Positions 41,000 to 43,372 of a stretch of DNA of 43,372 nt are shown here, piece by piece. Position numbers and translations under genes: made by a program. The stretch is taken from the NCBI GenBank assembly GCA_028876525.1, contig JAGWRI010000238.1, positions 1 through 43,372 on the forward strand, read 5' to 3'. Every line of letters begins with the position of its first letter. Positions within the stretch are counted from its first letter, which is position 1. This stretch comes from Gemmatimonadota bacterium (GTDB lineage: Bacteria; Gemmatimonadota; Gemmatimonadetes; Gemmatimonadales; Gemmatimonadaceae). The notes under the pieces were generated by a model. That model ran no database searches. It was not told where the DNA came from and saw only the letters and a program-made list of their open reading frames with translations.

Positions 41000-43372
41000 A
41001 TGGGACCGATCGCCGCTCTGCGCCTCGCCGCCCGCCGCCTGCTCCGCGCCCCGTCGTTCGCCGCGGCGGCCGCGCTCACTCTGGCCCTGGGCATCGGCGG
41101 CACCGTCGCCGTGTTCTCGGTGGTCGACGGCGTGCTGCTCCGGCCGCTCCCCTTCCCGCGCGCCGACCGGCTGGTGGACCTCTCGCACACGCTGGCGGTG
41201 GCCGGACTCACCCGCGTGGATCAGTCCGACGCGACCTTCCTGCTCTACCGCCGCGACAATCGCGTCTTCTCCGACCTCGGCGCCTACCGCGCCCAGTCGG
41301 TGAACTTCGCGAGCCTCTCGTCGAACTCCGACGCCGCGCCCGCCGAGCGGCTCGACGCGGCGAGCGTCACGCCCGGCCTGTTCCGCGTGCTCCGGACGGC
41401 GCCGGCGCGGGGGCGCGGATTCGCCGAGGCCGACGCGCAGCCCGGCGCTCCGCCGGTGGCGCTGATCTCGCACGGTCTCTGGACGCGGGACTTCGGCGGC
41501 GCGCCCTCGGCCATCGGGCGGACGATCGTCGTGGACGGGGTCGAGCGCCGGATCGTCGGCGTGATGGCGGCCGGGTTCGACATCCCCGGCGACCGCGCGT
41601 CGCTCTGGCTGCCGCTGGTGCTGGACCCCACGCATGTGAACTCGGCGGCGTTCGACTATCGCGCCATCGCGCGGCTGCGCGACGGCGTGACGATTGCCGC
41701 GGCCGCGGCCGATCTGCAGCGGCTGCTGCCGCAGGTGCCGGTGGTCTTTCCCGGACGGCTGACGGCGACCGGCATCGCCGTCACCCACATGGCGGCCGTC
41801 GTGCGCCCGCTGCGCGACGTCGTGGTCGGCCACGTGGCCCGCACGCTGTGGACCGTGCTCGGCGCCGTGGGGGCGCTGCTGCTGCTGGCGTGCGCCAACG
41901 TGGCCGGTCTGTTCGTGGCCCGCGGCGAGGGGCGCCGGCGCGAGTTCGCCGTGCGGCGGGCGCTCGGCGCGGGGCGCGCGGCGCTGCTGCTGGAGTTTCT
42001 CGCCGAGTCGGTTCTGCTGTCGGCGGTGGGCGGGGCGCTCGGGCTCGCGCTGGCCGCGGCCGGCGTGGCGTGGCTGCGGCGGCTTCCGATGGCGGCGGCG
42101 ATTCCGCGAATCGGCGAGGCCCGGGTGGACGGGGCGGCCGTGGCGGCGGCGATGGCCGGCTCGCTGTTCGCCGCGGTGAGCGTGAGCATCCTGCCGCTGT
42201 TGCGCTCCGGCGCGGCGCCGCCGGCCCTGTTGCTCGCCGGGCAGGGGCGCGCGGCGACGGCCGGCCGGTCGCGTCAGCGGACGCGGCGGGCGCTGGTCGT
42301 GCTGCAGGTGGCGCTGGCGCTGGTGCTCGTGGCGGGGACGGCGCTGTTCGCCCGCAGCTTCCAGCGGTTGAGCGCCGTCGATCCGGGCTTCGACGCGGCG
42401 CGCGGGCTCGCCTTCCGGGTGGCGCTGCCGCCGGCCGAGTATCCGTCGGCGGGCGACGCGGCGCGCGCCGTGGTGGCGGGCCTCGATGCCGTGCGCCGGC
42501 TGCCGGGCGTGGAGGCGGCGGGCGCGGCGACCAGGCTCCCGCTGGACGCCGAGGCGAGCCAGGACAGCGCCGTGTTCGTCGAGGATCGTCCGGTGCCGGC
42601 GGGCAAGCTCCCCGATATTCACGAAATGGTATTCGCGACGCCCGGGTATTTCGCGGCGATGGGAATTCCGCTGGTCGCGGGGCGGCTGTTCGGCCCGCCC
42701 GATCCGTCGCTCGACCCGGCGCGCGCGCCGCGCGAGGTCGTGGTGAGCGAGGCGTTCGCGCGGCGGTACTGGAGCGCCGGCGGCGCCGTGGGGCGCCGGA
42801 TCCGCATGAACCCGCGCGACCCCTGGTCCACGATCGTCGGCGTCGTGGGCAGCGTGCGCGACGCGGGGCTGGAGCGGGCGCCGGCGGCGACGGTGTATCT
42901 CCCGCTGGTCACGGCCGACGCCGCCGGCGCGGCGTGGACGCCGCGCGACCTCGCGTTCGTGGTGCGCGCGGCGGGGGCGGCCGATCCGGCGGCCCTGGCC
43001 GGACCGGCCCGGCGCGCGTTGGCCCGCGTGGCGCCGGCGGTGCCGCTCTTCCGCGTGATGCCGCTGCGGGCGCTGCTTTCGGCGGCCGTGTCGCGCACCA
43101 CGTTCACGCTGCTGCTGGTGGGCGTCGCGGCGCTCGTCGCGCTGGCCGTGGGCTGGACGGGGATCTACGGCGTGGTGGCGTATCTGGTGGCCCTGCGCAC
43201 GCGCGAGATCGGCGTGCGGCTGGCCCTGGGCGCGCGGCCGGCGGACGTCCGGCGGATGATCGTGAGCGGCGCGCTCGCCGACGCGGCGATCGGCGTGGCG
43301 ATCGGGCTGGCCGGCGCCGCCGCGGTGACGCGCGGCCTCGGCGCGCTGCTGTTCGGCGTCGCCGCCACCGAC
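41000..43372 (+). CDS. ADOP-type ABC permease, orphan (3' end cut by window edge)
   Basis: From ATG 41000, 791 codons run to the right edge without a stop. The protein begins MGPIAALRLAARRLLRAPSF, then has the ADOP entry (ALTLALGIGGTVAVFSVVDGVLLRPLPFPRADRLVDL), a periplasmic core, helices with LLLLACANVAGLFVARGEGRRREFAVRRALGAGRAAL, a second half starting RRALVVLQVALALVLVAGTALFARSF, and a final set GWTGIYGVVAYLVALRTREIGVRLALGARPADVRRMI. The sequence stops in the usual last helix region (LLFGVAATD), so only some 50 residues should be missing. No ATPase or adaptor is seen nearby. It resembles the permease at 9398-11779 in layout but is a separate copy. Substrate unknown. Confidence 0.9.
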   Translation, partial: MGPIAALRLAARRLLRAPSFAAAAALTLALGIGGTVAVFSVVDGVLLRPLPFPRADRLVDLSHTLAVAGLTRVDQSDATFLLYRRDNRVFSDLGAYRAQSVNFASLSSNSDAAPAERLDAASVTPGLFRVLRTAPARGRGFAEADAQPGAPPVALISHGLWTRDFGGAPSAIGRTIVVDGVERRIVGVMAAGFDIPGDRASLWLPLVLDPTHVNSAAFDYRAIARLRDGVTIAAAAADLQRLLPQVPVVFPGRLTATGIAVTHMAAVVRPLRDVVVGHVARTLWTVLGAVGALLLLACANVAGLFVARGEGRRREFAVRRALGAGRAALLLEFLAESVLLSAVGGALGLALAAAGVAWLRRLPMAAAIPRIGEARVDGAAVAAAMAGSLFAAVSVSILPLLRSGAAPPALLLAGQGRAATAGRSRQRTRRALVVLQVALALVLVAGTALFARSFQRLSAVDPGFDAARGLAFRVALPPAEYPSAGDAARAVVAGLDAVRRLPGVEAAGAATRLPLDAEASQDSAVFVEDRPVPAGKLPDIHEMVFATPGYFAAMGIPLVAGRLFGPPDPSLDPARAPREVVVSEAFARRYWSAGGAVGRRIRMNPRDPWSTIVGVVGSVRDAGLERAPAATVYLPLVTADAAGAAWTPRDLAFVVRAAGAADPAALAGPARRALARVAPAVPLFRVMPLRALLSAAVSRTTFTLLLVGVAALVALAVGWTGIYGVVAYLVALRTREIGVRLALGARPADVRRMIVSGALADAAIGVAIGLAGAAAVTRGLGALLFGVAATD

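Noticed and set aside
1-43372. Genomic island or prophage
   Set aside because: No integrase, transposase, phage structural gene, tRNA target or long direct repeats are seen; composition is uniformly GC-rich except short promoter patches.

Overview
The window is a high-GC, densely coded chromosomal segment. It most likely comes from a Gemmatimonadota bacterium or a close FCB-group or Acidobacteria-like relative. The grounds are indirect: two long ADOP/MacB-type double permeases, a TonB-plug mini-protein, an NtrC/NtrY pair beside a MacA-like export operon, and many genes with weak or absent Shine-Dalgarno sites. There is no rRNA, tRNA, CRISPR array, transposase or integrase. It reads as ordinary chromosome rich in envelope and efflux functions, not as a mobile island.

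Layout: (1) 1-3808: an MFS transporter (cut by the window edge), an Fpg/MutM-type DNA glycosylase, a CPBP intramembrane protease and a proline-rich lipoprotein, ending at a perfect bidirectional hairpin. (2) 3834-6437: a translationally coupled pair (outer-membrane-like protein with a glycogen-binding domain, then a helical exported protein) opposite a plug-domain-only protein. (3) 6438-14520: the most coherent system. A textbook sigma-54 promoter with two upstream palindromes drives a MacA-like adaptor, two different ABC ATPases and one double-length FtsX permease; the NtrC-type activator and NtrY-type kinase follow. (4) 14528-18125: group II PLP decarboxylase, histone-H1-like protein, small lipoprotein, P1/DmpA-type peptidase. 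(5) 18216-24654: O-antigen-ligase-like protein, GT39-like glycosyltransferase coupled to 3-methyladenine glycosylase (tag), orphan MacB-like permease, membrane diguanylate cyclase. (6) 24765-29101: Omp85-like barrel, DUF2157 protein, DedA protein. (7) 29277-36025: a complete tetR-tolC-MFP-RND efflux operon with a perfect palindromic operator over its -35 box; the RND pump appears to carry two extra membrane helices. (8) 36091-38250: a 15/30-bp tandem repeat, a DUF2127 membrane protein and a di-haem DUF1111 lipoprotein; the two divergent genes both seem to lack canonical start codons. (9) 38290-43372: GH127 beta-L-arabinofuranosidase with a Tat signal, and a second ADOP permease (cut by the edge), diverging across a GntR-like palindrome TTGTATACAA.

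The strongest candidate for a little-described system is region 3: a self-contained sigma-54-controlled exporter in which a canonical and a degenerate ATPase may pair asymmetrically on a permease that is itself a fused dimer. All functional calls are from reading the sequence; no database search was run.
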